Positions 1 to 9,074 of a stretch of DNA of 64,000 bases are shown here, one piece after another. The DNA is from Planctomycetota bacterium. GTDB taxonomy: Bacteria; Planctomycetota; Planctomycetia; Pirellulales; PALSA-1355. Each line of letters opens with the position of its first letter. Positions within the stretch are counted from its first letter, which is position 1. Location of the stretch: contig QQVE01000006.1 of NCBI GenBank assembly GCA_003389325.1, forward strand, positions 37,282 to 101,281, written 5' to 3'. A program made the position numbers and the translations under genes. The notes beneath the pieces were generated by a model. The model made no database searches. It worked only from the letters and a program-made list of their open reading frames with translations, and was not told the origin of the DNA.

Positions 1-194
1 CGGGGCGCGTGACGCTGGTCGGCACGATCAACTCGTTTGCCGTGGGCGGCCAAGAGTTTTCCATGGACGAGTTGCGGTTCGTGCTGGTCCCCGAACCGGC
101 CAGCGGGCTGTTGGCGCTGGCGGGCCTGTCCGGCTGGATGCTCGTCTGTCGTGGGCGGCGGTGTGGCCGGTGGGGCACGCCGGCGCGGGCGTAG
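1..194 (+). CDS. PEP-CTERM domain protein, C-terminal fragment
   Basis: Only the last 60-odd residues are inside the window; the frame is open to the left edge, so the true start is outside. The tail shows the sorting signal of exosortase substrates: a V-P-E-P motif, a hydrophobic helix (SGLLALAGLSGWMLV) and an Arg-rich end (RGRRCGRW). Such proteins are exported and processed at the membrane by an exosortase. The ExeA/XrtA-type ATPase at 28.5 kb fits a cell with this system. The ligand or enzymatic role of the missing N-terminus is unknown. Confidence 0.75.
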   Translation, partial: GRVTLVGTINSFAVGGQEFSMDELRFVLVPEPASGLLALAGLSGWMLVCRGRRCGRWGTPARA

Positions 195-245
195 GCTAGC
201 GAAGATCGTCGTCCGGCGCGAGCGGGTCGACGTCGGGGCGCGGTG

Positions 246-274
246 AGGCGCCGTCGCCAGCGGCTCCGGGTTAA
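246..274. repeat. Family B repeat, single right arm
   Basis: A lone arm reading GCCGTCGCCAGCGGCTCC then GGGTTAA, close to the right arms of the paired family B elements near 61-64 kb. It lies 3' of the PEP-CTERM gene. No matching left arm is seen nearby, so it looks like a solitary or decayed copy. Confidence 0.6.
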
Positions 275-330
275 TCGGTGAGATCGTGGCCCGACGGTCT
301 GCTGGGGAGAGGCGTCGGGCCTCGCCTGCG

Positions 331-2076
331 CTACTTCGTGCGCTCGATGGCTTCTTCGAGGAAGTAGTTGAGGTCTTCGGCCGCCTCGGCGTGCAGCACG
401 TCGTAGGCGAACGCGGCGCTGCGGGCGTGGTAGAGCTGCTCGCGCAGGTTGACGTCGCGGGTGATCGCGTTGGCAAAGGCGGCCAGCACCTCCAGGTGGC
501 GGCGGCGATCCGACTCGGGCGTGGCCAGCAGCAGCACGGCGTGCACCGGGCGACCATCGGGGGCCCCCAGGTCGAGCCCCTGCGAGCTGATGCCCAGGAT
601 GCCGGTAATGTCCTCGCCCTCTTCGAGCACGGCGTGGGGAACCATCAGGCCTTCGGAGAGGCACGTCGTGGCCTGCTTTTCGCGCTCGAGCACGCGCTGG
701 ACGAACTCTTCCTGCGGAATAGGCGGCGCGTCGACCGTGAGGTACAGGCCCGAGGCCAGCATGCGAATGACTTCTTCTTTCGTTTCGGCGGTGATGTCGA
801 CGATGATGTGGTTCTCGTCGAGAAAGTCGAGCAGCCGCGGCAGGTCCTTGCCGGCCTCGCCCGCGCGGGTGATGGCGAAGCGCGCGGCGCTGGGTCCGAC
901 GAGCTGGTTGATCGCCAGTGCGGCCAGGCCGATGGTGGTGACGGTTTGGGCGATGTCGGTATAGCGCGGATCGCCCTGCACGAACAGGATCAGCCCGACC
1001 GCCACGCCGCCGTGCGGGATGAGGGCCAGGCCGAGGTAGTTGCGCACGCGTACCGGCACTCCGCCGATCGTCATCGCGGCGTACGCCCCCGCGTACTTAC
1101 CGACGACGCGGGCCACGAAGTAGACGAACACCAGCCCGGCCGCGGCCAACACGAGGGTGAAGTCGAGGTTCATGCCGGCCAGCGTGTAGAAGGCCGCAAA
1201 CAGCACGCCGCCGATCGAGTGCAGGTAGGCCTCGGTCGAGCGGACGGTTTGGTGCCGCACGTTCGAGACGACGATGCCGGCCAACGTGCAGGCCAGAATG
1301 CCCGAGGCACCCAGCCCCGAGGCGGCGCCGAACGAACCGAGGATCACGGCGACCATCGTGGGGCCCAAAAAAGCGGGGCTGACGACCAGGCGGATCAGTG
1401 CCAGGGCCCCCAGGGCCCACGCTCCGCCCACCAGCAGCGCCAGCCCGAACTCGCGGCCGGCGGCGACGAAGGCCGAAGGCCAGGTGGTGTGCCAGCCCTG
1501 GTCGCCTTCGCCGATATAGGACGTGACGAAGGCGAAAGCGCAGACCGCCACCATGTCGATCAACGCCACCGCGGCGATCAGCGTGCGGGTAAGGATGCCG
1601 CGCGCGCGGATCTCCTGGGCCACGAGCACGGTGGTGCCCGGGGCGCCGGCGATGGCCACGGCGGCCAACAGCAGGCTGGCCTTGATGGTGATTTTTTCCG
1701 GCGCCATCCAGCCGCCGATGAAATACATCGTGAGCACTACCAGCGTGGGCGTGATGAGGGCTTCGCCCAACAGCAGCAGGCCCAGCCGCGTGCCCGAGTT
1801 GCGCAAGCTGACGATGTGAAAGGCGGCCCCCACGGTGAAGGCGATGTAGCCGAGCACGAAGTTCATGTACGGCTTAAACATGGGGACGGTGTCGGCGGTG
1901 AGCCCGGTGAAGGCGCTGTGCTGATCGGCGACCGCGCGGATCAGAATGCCGGTGGCGATCCAGCCGGTCACCTTCGGCAGCTTCAGCATGCCGAACAGCT
2001 CACCGCCGATGATGCCGGCCACGATGACGATGGCCAGTTGGAAGAGCGGATCGCTGGGAGAGAATTCAAGACCCAT
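331..2076 (-). CDS. Kef-type cation:proton antiporter with C-terminal PTS EIIA-like domain
   Basis: Predicted inner-membrane monovalent cation/proton antiporter of the CPA2 family, about 581 residues. Roughly the first 400 residues are a series of hydrophobic segments beginning LFQLAIVIVAGIIGGELFG, with the usual glycine-rich helices. The last 160 or so residues are soluble and look like a PTS EIIA (fructose/Ntr) domain, with a candidate phosphorylatable His near residue 481 in MVPHAVLEEGED. I chose the ATG giving MGLEFSPSD over one eight codons upstream because homologues normally start close to the first helix. Fused EIIA-type domains usually regulate transport; no PTS EI or HPr gene is seen here. 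Confidence 0.85.
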   Translation of the reverse strand: MGLEFSPSDPLFQLAIVIVAGIIGGELFGMLKLPKVTGWIATGILIRAVADQHSAFTGLTADTVPMFKPYMNFVLGYIAFTVGAAFHIVSLRNSGTRLGLLLLGEALITPTLVVLTMYFIGGWMAPEKITIKASLLLAAVAIAGAPGTTVLVAQEIRARGILTRTLIAAVALIDMVAVCAFAFVTSYIGEGDQGWHTTWPSAFVAAGREFGLALLVGGAWALGALALIRLVVSPAFLGPTMVAVILGSFGAASGLGASGILACTLAGIVVSNVRHQTVRSTEAYLHSIGGVLFAAFYTLAGMNLDFTLVLAAAGLVFVYFVARVVGKYAGAYAAMTIGGVPVRVRNYLGLALIPHGGVAVGLILFVQGDPRYTDIAQTVTTIGLAALAINQLVGPSAARFAITRAGEAGKDLPRLLDFLDENHIIVDITAETKEEVIRMLASGLYLTVDAPPIPQEEFVQRVLEREKQATTCLSEGLMVPHAVLEEGEDITGILGISSQGLDLGAPDGRPVHAVLLLATPESDRRRHLEVLAAFANAITRDVNLREQLYHARSAAFAYDVLHAEAAEDLNYFLEEAIERTK

Positions 2077-2407
2077 GGCGTAACAGCGCCGTTGCCACAA
2101 CGAGAGTCAGCCCGAAGCGCGTCTCGAGCGGGACGCACGTCGACGTTGGGGGCAATGATACGGGGTCCGGCCGATTTGTCGACAAGCGGAGTGGGATTTT
2201 TCTGCGCAGAAAGCGCGGAATTTTTTTCGCGGTGCCGCTGGCCGCCACATTTATGTGGCGCGCTTGTCGGCGCCGGGACGCGCCCCATGAATGTGGCGGC
2301 TAACCGACGCGGCTGGGAAAAAGCTGCTGGCGGCTAGACGACGCGGCTGGGAAAGCTGCTGAACGACGCCGTTGAAAGAACGCTGTTGGCGGCCCGAGAA
2401 CGCCGCT
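2077..2407. other. Intergenic region with a 34-bp tandem duplication
   Basis: No gene recognised. Positions 2294-2361 hold two imperfect tandem copies of a 34-bp unit (TGGCGGCTAACCGACGCGGC in the first, TGGCGGCTAGACGACGCGGC in the second, each followed by TGGGAAA and AGCTGCT). The region is 3' of the secreted-protein gene at 2408 and 5' of the antiporter. Confidence 0.55.
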
Positions 2408-4348
2408 TTACGGCTTGGCGGCGGTGTCGATCTTGGCTTTTTCGCCGGCGGGGGCCGTGCTGGGGGCATCCTTGTGCAGCGTGAAGCCCGTCAGCAGCCA
2501 GCCGGTCTTTTCCGAGGTCATCGTCATGCCGGCCGGACCGAGGTAGCGGCGCACCATGTCGTAGCTCGGCAGCTTGCTGCCGTCGATCCGCTGCTCGCGG
2601 AGCGTGCCCTCGGTGTCGTCGCCCAACAGGCCGTTGAGGATCTTGCCGACCATCGACTCGCTCTCGGGCATCTTGCCGGTACGCAGCAACTCGTACACGC
2701 CGCGATACGCTTCGTCGGTGCGGGTGAACGTCTGGCCAAACTGCTCGGGCTGGGCGAGTTGATTGATCTCGGCCTCGACCCGCAGGTAGTCGGCGCTGCC
2801 GGCCAGCTTGGCGCCGTTCTCGTACTGGGTGAGCACCTTGGTGAGGATGTCGATGTGCGTGGCCACGAACAACTGGCCGTAGGCCACGGTCACGGCCGAG
2901 TTGGGCGGCAAGGCCCGCTCTTCTTCCTCGAACGCTTCCTCTTCGGCATAGGGCTCGGCATCGAGCGGGCTGCCTTCGATGGTGACCATCGGCAGCTCGG
3001 CCTGCTCGTCGACGATTTCCCACACGACGTGGCCGGCGATCTCGCGCTTGCGCGTGTCGGGATCGGTCTCCATCCACTTGCGGATGACCTCGGCCATCAC
3101 CTTGTCGTCCTTCGTGTCGACGGCGAACAGCAGGCGTTCGCTCTTGGGCGTGATCGGCACTTGCAGGTCGGAGATCATCGTCAGCCGATCGCCCAGGTAT
3201 CCGATCAGATCGCGGCGGATGTCGATGCGCGGGCCGTTCTCGTCGGTCTTGATCGACTCGAGAACATCCTCGAACACTTCGTCGCCGACGATCTGGTTGA
3301 CGAGGGTCTTGGAGTTTTCGAACGCGTTCTTGGTGTCGATGTTCATCGCCGCATAGGTGGCCAGGTCGCGCGGCACCCAACTGGGCGGCAGGAAGTTGCC
3401 GCCGTTGGGAAACTTCAGCATCCGGGCCGAAAGCTCGAACCGCTCGGCGCCCTCCTCCTGGTTGCCGGGGGCGTAGATGAACGTGCGGTGGAGCATCTCA
3501 TACTTGTCGACCGAGAAGTTCACGAACCCGCCAATGCCTTCGATGGCAGTGAACCCCTCGGTCTTGAGGATCTTGAGCATGTCGGTGCCGCGCTTCTTGG
3601 GCTTCTCCAGCCGGATGGCGTCGGCGTAGCCGAACGGCTCGAGGAACCAGCGGGCGTGCGGTTCCAATTCGCCGCTGGCCTCGCGACAGCGCTTGGTGAT
3701 GGCTTCAAAGGCGGGCAGCGCCGCCAGGCGATCGCTCTGGGCGCCGCCGGCAAGACGCGCGACGACGTCCTCGAGCACGTCCACTTCGTCGCAGGCTGCC
3801 AGCAGGCCGCTGTGCACCACGTACACCACCTGGCGGGCCGGCGCATCGTCTTTCTCGGGAATATCGAACACCACGGCCGTGGCGCCGTGGAGCGGACGCT
3901 CCGAGCGGCGGGCCTTGTTCTTCTCCATCTCCTCGTCGACCTTCTTCAGCAGCGCGTCGGCCTGCTGTTCGTGCCCCGTCACGTCGGCCAGGATGATCGT
4001 GGCGTCGCGGGTCTCGCTGGGCATGACCAGGGCGATGGCGATCTCGCCGGTGGGCACGTCGTCTAGATCTTCCCAGGTGAGGCCCAGCTTCTCGTGCGTC
4101 TGGGTCCACTTCTCGCTCAACTGCCGCTTCAGGTCCTCGACGAAAGGCTCCATCTGGGGATCGGCGGCCAATTGCCCGATTTGCGTCTTGTTGAACGCCT
4201 GTTCCAGGGCGTCGAAGTCGGCCACCGAGACGTAGCCCTTGGTCGTGCCCGGCAGCAAATCCTCGGACGCCGGCACGTCGCCCAGCGCCACTGCCTGCGT
4301 ACAGAGGAGGAGGATGAAGCCGGCAAACGAGACCCTGGGGAATTGCAC
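2408..4348 (-). CDS. Secreted planctomycete protein of unknown function
   Basis: 646 residues. A GTG start at 4348 is preceded by a perfect AAGGAG at 8-nt spacing, and gives an N-terminal signal peptide (VQFPRVSFAGFILLLCTQAV, then ALGDVPA), which decides this start over longer frames. The mature part starts LLPGTTKGYVSVADFDALEQ and is acidic, with alternating alpha/beta sequence and no catalytic motif I recognise. It resembles large exported proteins common in planctomycetes (possibly DUF3352-like, not certain). Probably periplasmic or cell-surface. The C-terminus has Lys/Ala-rich residues and no membrane anchor. Confidence 0.75.
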   Translation of the reverse strand: MQFPRVSFAGFILLLCTQAVALGDVPASEDLLPGTTKGYVSVADFDALEQAFNKTQIGQLAADPQMEPFVEDLKRQLSEKWTQTHEKLGLTWEDLDDVPTGEIAIALVMPSETRDATIILADVTGHEQQADALLKKVDEEMEKNKARRSERPLHGATAVVFDIPEKDDAPARQVVYVVHSGLLAACDEVDVLEDVVARLAGGAQSDRLAALPAFEAITKRCREASGELEPHARWFLEPFGYADAIRLEKPKKRGTDMLKILKTEGFTAIEGIGGFVNFSVDKYEMLHRTFIYAPGNQEEGAERFELSARMLKFPNGGNFLPPSWVPRDLATYAAMNIDTKNAFENSKTLVNQIVGDEVFEDVLESIKTDENGPRIDIRRDLIGYLGDRLTMISDLQVPITPKSERLLFAVDTKDDKVMAEVIRKWMETDPDTRKREIAGHVVWEIVDEQAELPMVTIEGSPLDAEPYAEEEAFEEEERALPPNSAVTVAYGQLFVATHIDILTKVLTQYENGAKLAGSADYLRVEAEINQLAQPEQFGQTFTRTDEAYRGVYELLRTGKMPESESMVGKILNGLLGDDTEGTLREQRIDGSKLPSYDMVRRYLGPAGMTMTSEKTGWLLTGFTLHKDAPSTAPAGEKAKIDTAAKP

Positions 4349-4927
4349 GATATCTGCTCCTTGGCTGCTCGAGCGGGGGCCAAAGTCGGTAATTGGTAGA
4401 ACCCGGGTAAGTTTATGCATGGGCGCCCGATGTTACTAGATCGGCACGCCACCCGGGGCGGCATGACCGCCGAATGCCGCCGCACTACGGCTTGCCGAGC
4501 ACGTACTTCCAGCCGACCCCGCACGACTCGCGAGCGTGGTCGACACTCCGTAGCGAACAGGCAAACTGTAACGCGCCCCCAGTCCGTTGAAGTGGGGCCA
4601 TCCTGGCCAACTTCAACCTCGCGGGGTGCGAAGCGAAGCTCCGCACGGCTCGCAAAAATAACGACTTGCGTCGTCATTTTGAGATCGCATCCATGCGATC
4701 AAGCAGCCTGTCGAACTTCGACAGGCTACTCAAGCGAATCTGGAGGAGCTCTACCGGCGGTGAGTCGCAGCGGGTCGCCCGTGGGCCAATCCGGGCAACC
4801 ACGTAGTTCGTTCGACGCTGAGCGGTACAATAATCGTTTCGCGCACTGGGGCGCGGCGGTCGGCTGTCAACGGTGCGGGCACCGGGGGCGTGAGACCGAC
4901 CGCAGAAAGGGGGGAAGTACTCGTCGA
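4349..4927. other. Divergent intergenic region carrying four consecutive hairpins
   Basis: No protein gene recognised. Four adjacent inverted repeats occur in about 100 bp: 4626-4646 (GTGCG/CGCAC with an inner AGC/GCT), 4655-4680 (AAAATAACGAC/GTCGTCATTTT, one mismatch), 4683-4700 (GATCGCAT/ATGCGATC, perfect) and 4705-4727 (AGCCTGTCGAA-C-TTCGACAGGCT, perfect). The HD-protein gene starts 200 bp downstream and the secreted-protein gene starts on the other side. This could be a structured RNA leader or a compact mobile palindromic element. Confidence 0.6.
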
Positions 4928-6322
4928 ATGCGGAACTTTCAAGGCGAAAACCTTTGCCACGATCCGGTCCACGGCTACATGCCCTTCGTGGCCGCCGGCA
5001 GCGAGCCGGACGAAGTCGCCGAGCGCGCGATCATCGACCATCCCTGGGTGCAGCGGCTCCGCCAGATTCATCAATTGCAGACCGCCTGGTGGGTGTTTCC
5101 CACCGCCGAGCACACCCGATTCCAGCACGTGCTGGGCGTGATGCATCTGGCCAGCCGGGCCGCCGACACGCTGTACGACAGCCTCAAGGAAGTCTGCCCC
5201 GACGCCCCCAGCCGCGGCTACGTCGAGTCGCTTCTGCGGATGGCCGGATTGCTGCACGACGTGGGCCACGGGCCGTTTGGACACTTCTTCGACGATCACT
5301 TTCTTTCCGGCTTTGGGCTGACGCACGAGACGCTGGGCGGAGCGATCATCCGCGACGAGTTGGGTCCGCTGCTGGCGCGCATCCGCCGCAATCCCAACAG
5401 CCAGCTCGAGCCCGGCGAGAAGCTCGACCCGGCGCAGATCGCGCTGCTGATCGCGCGGCCCAAGGCGGGCGAAGTCCCCCCGCCGCGCTGGCTGGCGCTG
5501 TTGCGCTGCCTGTTCAGCGGCATTTACACGGTCGACAACATGGACTTCGTGCTGCGCGACGCGTACATGTCGGGCTACAACGCCCGGGCGTTCGATCTCG
5601 ACCGCGTGCTGCACTACAGCTTCTTCACCGAGCGGGGGCTGACGATTCACAGCCGCGGCGTCTCGGCCCTGGTGCAATTCATGGCCGTGCGAGCCGAGTT
5701 GTTTCGCTCGATCTATTTCCACCGCACGGTGCGGGCCATCGACCTGACGCTGGCCGACCTGTTTGCCGACAGCAAGCAGTTCGTTTTCCCAGGCAATCCG
5801 CTGGAACACCTCGACGCGTACCGCGAGTTCACGGAGTGGTCGCTGCTGGTCGACGTGTCGCGGTGGCGCAGCTCGAATGATCCGGCGCAGCGGGCGCTCG
5901 GCGAGCGTTGGCAGGCGATTCTGGCTCGCCGCGTGCCCTGGACCATGGCCTGCCAGCGCAACCTGGTGTTCGAGGAAAGCGAGACCGAACGCAGCAGCAT
6001 CTTCAGCCGCGCGGAGTTCGTCGAGCGCGAGCTGCGGGCCCAGCTTCCCGCCGAGCTGCGCGACTTGCCGCTGCGGGTCGACCTGGCCCGGCACATTCAC
6101 CGACCCGACACGCGGGGCCCGAGCACGGGGCAGAATTTCCTGTGGGATCCGTCGCGAGGCGAACCTCGGCCGCTGGGGTTCGATCAACTTTTTAGGCAGT
6201 TGCCACTGGCGCATCGGATCTGCCGCATCTATGTGGAAGATACTTCGCACGCCCCGCAGTTGGCCGCGGCGCTCGACGCGGTGATCGGCCCCGGCGGCAG
6301 CGACGACTTGACGAATATGTAG
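4928..6322 (+). CDS. HD-domain phosphohydrolase (SAMHD1/dGTPase-like)
   Basis: 464 residues from the ATG giving MRNFQGENLCHDPVHGYM, preceded by AAGGGGGGAAG; the frame is open further upstream but that part lacks similarity. The start DPVHGYM, the H-T-R-F-Q-H motif (residues 62-67) and L-L-H-D-V-G-H-G (109-115, HD at 110-111) are the metal-binding signature of HD phosphohydrolases related to SAMHD1 and dGTP triphosphohydrolases. Such proteins hydrolyse nucleotides, often dNTPs, in the cytoplasm; the substrate here is not determined. The C-terminal half is less conserved and may serve in oligomerisation or allostery. Confidence 0.85.
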   Translation: MRNFQGENLCHDPVHGYMPFVAAGSEPDEVAERAIIDHPWVQRLRQIHQLQTAWWVFPTAEHTRFQHVLGVMHLASRAADTLYDSLKEVCPDAPSRGYVESLLRMAGLLHDVGHGPFGHFFDDHFLSGFGLTHETLGGAIIRDELGPLLARIRRNPNSQLEPGEKLDPAQIALLIARPKAGEVPPPRWLALLRCLFSGIYTVDNMDFVLRDAYMSGYNARAFDLDRVLHYSFFTERGLTIHSRGVSALVQFMAVRAELFRSIYFHRTVRAIDLTLADLFADSKQFVFPGNPLEHLDAYREFTEWSLLVDVSRWRSSNDPAQRALGERWQAILARRVPWTMACQRNLVFEESETERSSIFSRAEFVERELRAQLPAELRDLPLRVDLARHIHRPDTRGPSTGQNFLWDPSRGEPRPLGFDQLFRQLPLAHRICRIYVEDTSHAPQLAAALDAVIGPGGSDDLTNM

Positions 6323-6378
6323 CGAGGGCTTCGGGGCACGATGGGGTCGTGGTAGGCTAAGCCGTGTCAGCAGAACGA

Positions 6379-6501
6379 CACTAGCCCGAAGCGCAAGCGA
6401 GGGTCGCGCCGACGGGTGGTTCTCCCTCGCTGGCGTTTCGGGCTAATGTGGGTCCGCGCCAACGCGTGGTTTTCCCTAGCTGGCGCTTCGGGCTCGTGTA
6501 G
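6379..6501. repeat. Family A repeat cluster (one left arm, two right arms)
   Basis: Left arm ACTAGCCCGAAGCGCAAGCG then AGGGTCG at 6380-6406, then two decayed arms in inverse orientation (6423-6450 with CTCGCTGGCGTTTCGGGCTA, and 6471-6501). The cluster lies between the HD gene and purB. Family A also surrounds the frameshifted transposase at 18.6 kb. Confidence 0.8.
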
Positions 6502-6522
6502 TTGGGTTCCGCAAAGGGCGCG

Positions 6523-7953
6523 ATGAGCAATTCGAGTACGTATCAGAATCCTTTGATCGAGCGGTATGCGTCGGCGGAGATGGCCACGCTGTGGGGGCCG
6601 CAGCGCAAATTCAGCACCTGGCGGCGGCTGTGGGTCGCGCTGGCCGAGGCCGAAGCCGAGCTGGGGTTGCCGATCACGAACGCGCAACTCGACGAGCTCC
6701 GCAAGCACGTCGACGACGTCGATCTCGTCAAGGCGGCAGCTTACGAGCGGAAGCTGCGGCACGACGTGATGGCCCACGTGCACACCTACGGCGACGCCTG
6801 CCCGGCGGCCCGGGGCATCATCCACCTGGGCGCCACCAGTTGCTATGTGACCGACAATACCGATCTGATCCTGATCCGCGAATCGCTCGAGCTGGTGCAG
6901 ACGCGGCTGGCGGCGGTGATCGAAGCGCTTTCGGACTTTGCCAGGCAGCAGCGCGACCTGGCGTGTCTCGGCTTCACGCACTTGCAGCCGGCGCAGCCCA
7001 CCACCGTCGGCAAGCGGGCCTGTCTGTGGATCTACGACCTGGTGCAGGATCTGACCGAGGTGGAGCATCGCCTCGCCGAGCTCAAGGCCCGCGGCGTGAA
7101 AGGCACGACCGGCACGCAGGCCAGCTTTCTGGAGTTGTTCGAGGGCGATCACGCCAAAGTGCGCAAGCTCGACGAGCTGGTGCGGGAGAAAATGGGCTTT
7201 GCCGCTTCGTACCCCGTCACGGGTCAGACCTACTCGCGCAAGGTCGACCAGCAGGTGCTCGACGCGCTGTCGGGCGTTGCCTCGAGTGCCCACAAGGCGG
7301 GCACCGACCTGCGGTTGTTGCAGAGCCGCAAGGAAATCGAGGAGCCGTTCGAGAAGGAACAGATCGGCTCCTCGGCGATGGCCTACAAACGGAACCCGAT
7401 GCGGTCGGAGCGGATCTGTGGGCTGGCGCGTTTCGTGACCAGCCTGCAATCAAGCGCCGCGGCCACGGCGTCGACGCAGTGGATGGAGCGGACGCTGGAC
7501 GACAGCGCCAACCGCCGGCTGGTGCTGCCGCAGGCGTTTCTGGCGATCGACGCGATCCTGCTCTTGTACCAGAACGTGGCTTCCGGGCTGGTCGTGTATC
7601 CCAACGTGATCGCCAAGCACCTGGCCGAAGAGCTGCCGTTCATGGCCACCGAAGCGATCCTGATGGCCGGCGTGGCCGCCGGCGGCGATCGGCAAGAGCT
7701 GCACGAGCGGATTCGACAGCACAGCCAGGATGCCGCGGCACAGGTGAAGCAGCACGGCGCGGCCAACGACTTGCTCGAGCGGCTGGGAGCGGATCCCGCA
7801 TTTGCCGGCGTCGACTTAAGCGGCACGCTGGACGCGTCGCGTTTCGTGGGGCGAGCGCCGGAGCAAGTGGATGAATTCCTCGCCGAAGTCGTGGCCCCGA
7901 TCCGCAAGCGCTACGCGGGGGCCACGAAGAAGTCGGCCGAGTTGAAAGTGTAA
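6523..7953 (+). CDS. purB: Adenylosuccinate lyase
   Basis: 476 residues. It catalyses two steps of purine synthesis: SAICAR to AICAR plus fumarate, and adenylosuccinate to AMP plus fumarate. The fumarase/aspartase superfamily signature [15 protein letters not shown] is at residues 282-296, and the other conserved blocks [14 protein letters not shown] and [15 protein letters not shown] are present. I chose the ATG at 6523; a TTG seven codons upstream is possible. Cytosolic homotetramer in the family. It stands alone here, between repeat elements rather than in a purine operon. Confidence 0.97.
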   Translation: MSNSSTYQNPLIERYASAEMATLWGPQRKFSTWRRLWVALAEAEAELGLPITNAQLDELRKHVDDVDLVKAAAYERKLRHDVMAHVHTYGDACPAARGIIHLGATSCYVTDNTDLILIRESLELVQTRLAAVIEALSDFARQQRDLACLGFTHLQPAQPTTVGKRACLWIYDLVQDLTEVEHRLAELKARGVKGTTGTQASFLELFEGDHAKVRKLDELVREKMGFAASYPVTGQTYSRKVDQQVLDALSGVASSAHKAGTDLRLLQSRKEIEEPFEKEQIGSSAMAYKRNPMRSERICGLARFVTSLQSSAAATASTQWMERTLDDSANRRLVLPQAFLAIDAILLLYQNVASGLVVYPNVIAKHLAEELPFMATEAILMAGVAAGGDRQELHERIRQHSQDAAAQVKQHGAANDLLERLGADPAFAGVDLSGTLDASRFVGRAPEQVDEFLAEVVAPIRKRYAGATKKSAELKV

Positions 7954-7954
7954 A

Positions 7955-7978
7955 GTAGCCGGCTCACTCCGTGAGCCG
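7955..7978. repeat. Family C repeat, left arm
   Basis: GTAGCCGGCTCACTCCGTGA followed by GCCG begins two bases after the purB stop codon. Its inverted partner is at 8474-8497, so the two arms bracket the small gene at 8033. Confidence 0.75.
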
Positions 7979-8032
7979 CAAGCAGTGTCACAGCACCGTT
8001 GTCCAAGGTGAAAAGGTGTGCGCGGTGAACGC

Positions 8033-8422
8033 ATGTGCGACCAAGAAGACCTTGCATACCAACAGCGAATAAAAGGGCTGATTGACAAGAAGTTCGGCGG
8101 GACTTCCAAGTACTGGAGCGATCCGCACTTGCTCGTCGGGCGGTGGCGAGCTTACTTTCCAAATGGCGAAGCGACCATGTCTGTGTTCGAGGCCTCAGGA
8201 CGCTCTCGGTCCTGGCTGTGCAGTGACCCGGACGGCGAGTTTGGGGCTCGCATCGGGCGTTGGGAATTGGGGCCGGACGGGTGGATGCAGGAATCGAGTG
8301 AGCACAACGGCATCTGGTATCCCGACCTGTGGCGGCTCTACATGTTTGACCCGAATCGCTTTATCCAGGCGAACGAAGATGCGAGCATCATGCTTGAGTA
8401 CACGCGCGTCGAGGAGACGTAG
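8033..8422 (+). CDS. Small hypothetical protein flanked by family C repeats
   Basis: 129 residues from ATG (MCDQEDLAYQQRIK); a GTG five codons earlier is the alternative. No signal peptide or membrane segment. The sequence is rich in Trp and aromatic residues (KYWSD, GRWRAYFP, RWELGPDGWMQE, WYPDLWRLYMFD), which suggests a compact beta-rich fold; I recognise no family. It lies between purB and the fur-like gene and is bracketed by inverted copies of a 24-bp repeat, so it may have been inserted as part of a small mobile unit. Codon usage does not look clearly different from its neighbours. Confidence 0.55.
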   Translation: MCDQEDLAYQQRIKGLIDKKFGGTSKYWSDPHLLVGRWRAYFPNGEATMSVFEASGRSRSWLCSDPDGEFGARIGRWELGPDGWMQESSEHNGIWYPDLWRLYMFDPNRFIQANEDASIMLEYTRVEET

Positions 8423-8473
8423 GACGTTCAGGTGCGGCTCGGAATCACAGCGCGACGCTGCGGCGCGCTGCAA

Positions 8474-8497
8474 CGGCTCACGGAGTGAGCCTGCTAC
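8474..8497. repeat. Family C repeat, right arm, overlapping the fur-like stop codon
   Basis: CGGCTCACGGAGTGAGCCTG followed by CTAC is the reverse complement of the arm at 7955 apart from one base. Read on the minus strand, the arm's GTAG supplies the TAG stop (8494-8496) of the Fur-family gene. Confidence 0.75.
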
Positions 8498-8994
8498 ACC
8501 AAGTCCAGCTTCCTTGTGCGCCGCTTTTGGTTGCGGCAATCGGCGCAGAGGCCCGTGAAAATCAACCGGTGCCCCGTCACGCGGAACTGGTACTGGCGTT
8601 CGAGCTCTTCGCCGATCTTGGTGAGCTCGTCGGTGCTGAACTCGATCAGCTTGTTGCACTTCTGGCAGTGCATGTGGTCGTGTTGCGGGTAGCCATAGTC
8701 ATGCTCGTAGACCGTGCGGCCGCCGAGGTTCATGCTCCGCAGCAGGCCCGCGTCGACCATCTCGCTGAGGGTGCGATAGACGGTCGGGCGGCTGACGCGG
8801 CGGGCTTCGCTGACGCCGGCCAAGTGCGAGATCAGATCGTCGGCGTCAAAATGGTCGTGGCGCTTGAACACCTCGTCGACGATGATCCGCCGCTGCTGCG
8901 TGGTCCGCTTGCCGCGGCTCTGCAGGAACTCCTCGAACCGCTCACGCGGGCTGAGCGCGACGCGTACCGACGGAAGCGAGAAATCTTGCGCCAT
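8494..8994 (-). CDS. Fur-family metal- or peroxide-sensing transcriptional repressor
   Basis: 166 residues. N-terminal winged-helix region (RFEEFLQSRGKRTTQQRRII, then RRVSRPTVYRTLSEMVDAGL as recognition helix) and C-terminal dimerisation domain with a histidine cluster HDHMHC (105-110) and paired Cys motifs CQKC (110-113) and CADC (150-153) that form the family's structural zinc site. It may be Fur, PerR or Zur; the sequence alone does not decide. The ATG giving MAQDFSLPS is chosen because the upstream frame lacks similarity. A perfect 7-1-7 palindrome 81 bp upstream of the start suggests autoregulation. Confidence 0.92.
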   Translation of the reverse strand: MAQDFSLPSVRVALSPRERFEEFLQSRGKRTTQQRRIIVDEVFKRHDHFDADDLISHLAGVSEARRVSRPTVYRTLSEMVDAGLLRSMNLGGRTVYEHDYGYPQHDHMHCQKCNKLIEFSTDELTKIGEELERQYQFRVTGHRLIFTGLCADCRNQKRRTRKLDLV

Positions 8995-9074
8995 GTGCAA
9001 AAAACCGAGGGCCCTACACCGAAGTGGGCATCGCCATTCGACCGCCGAGAGCGAGCGCTCGGGCGGTTCCAAAC

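Noticed and set aside
286..2337. Long plus-strand open frame of 683 codons
   Set aside because: It runs opposite the antiporter gene, is rich in Arg, Gly, Ala, Gln and Asp, and has no family features. Many similar antisense frames occur in this GC-rich DNA (for example 22604-25141 plus, 30246-31808 minus and 40956-43019 minus).
4415..4927. Longer N-terminus of the HD protein starting upstream at 4415
   Set aside because: The extra 171 codons have no similarity to HD phosphohydrolases, and the hairpin region would fall inside the coding sequence.
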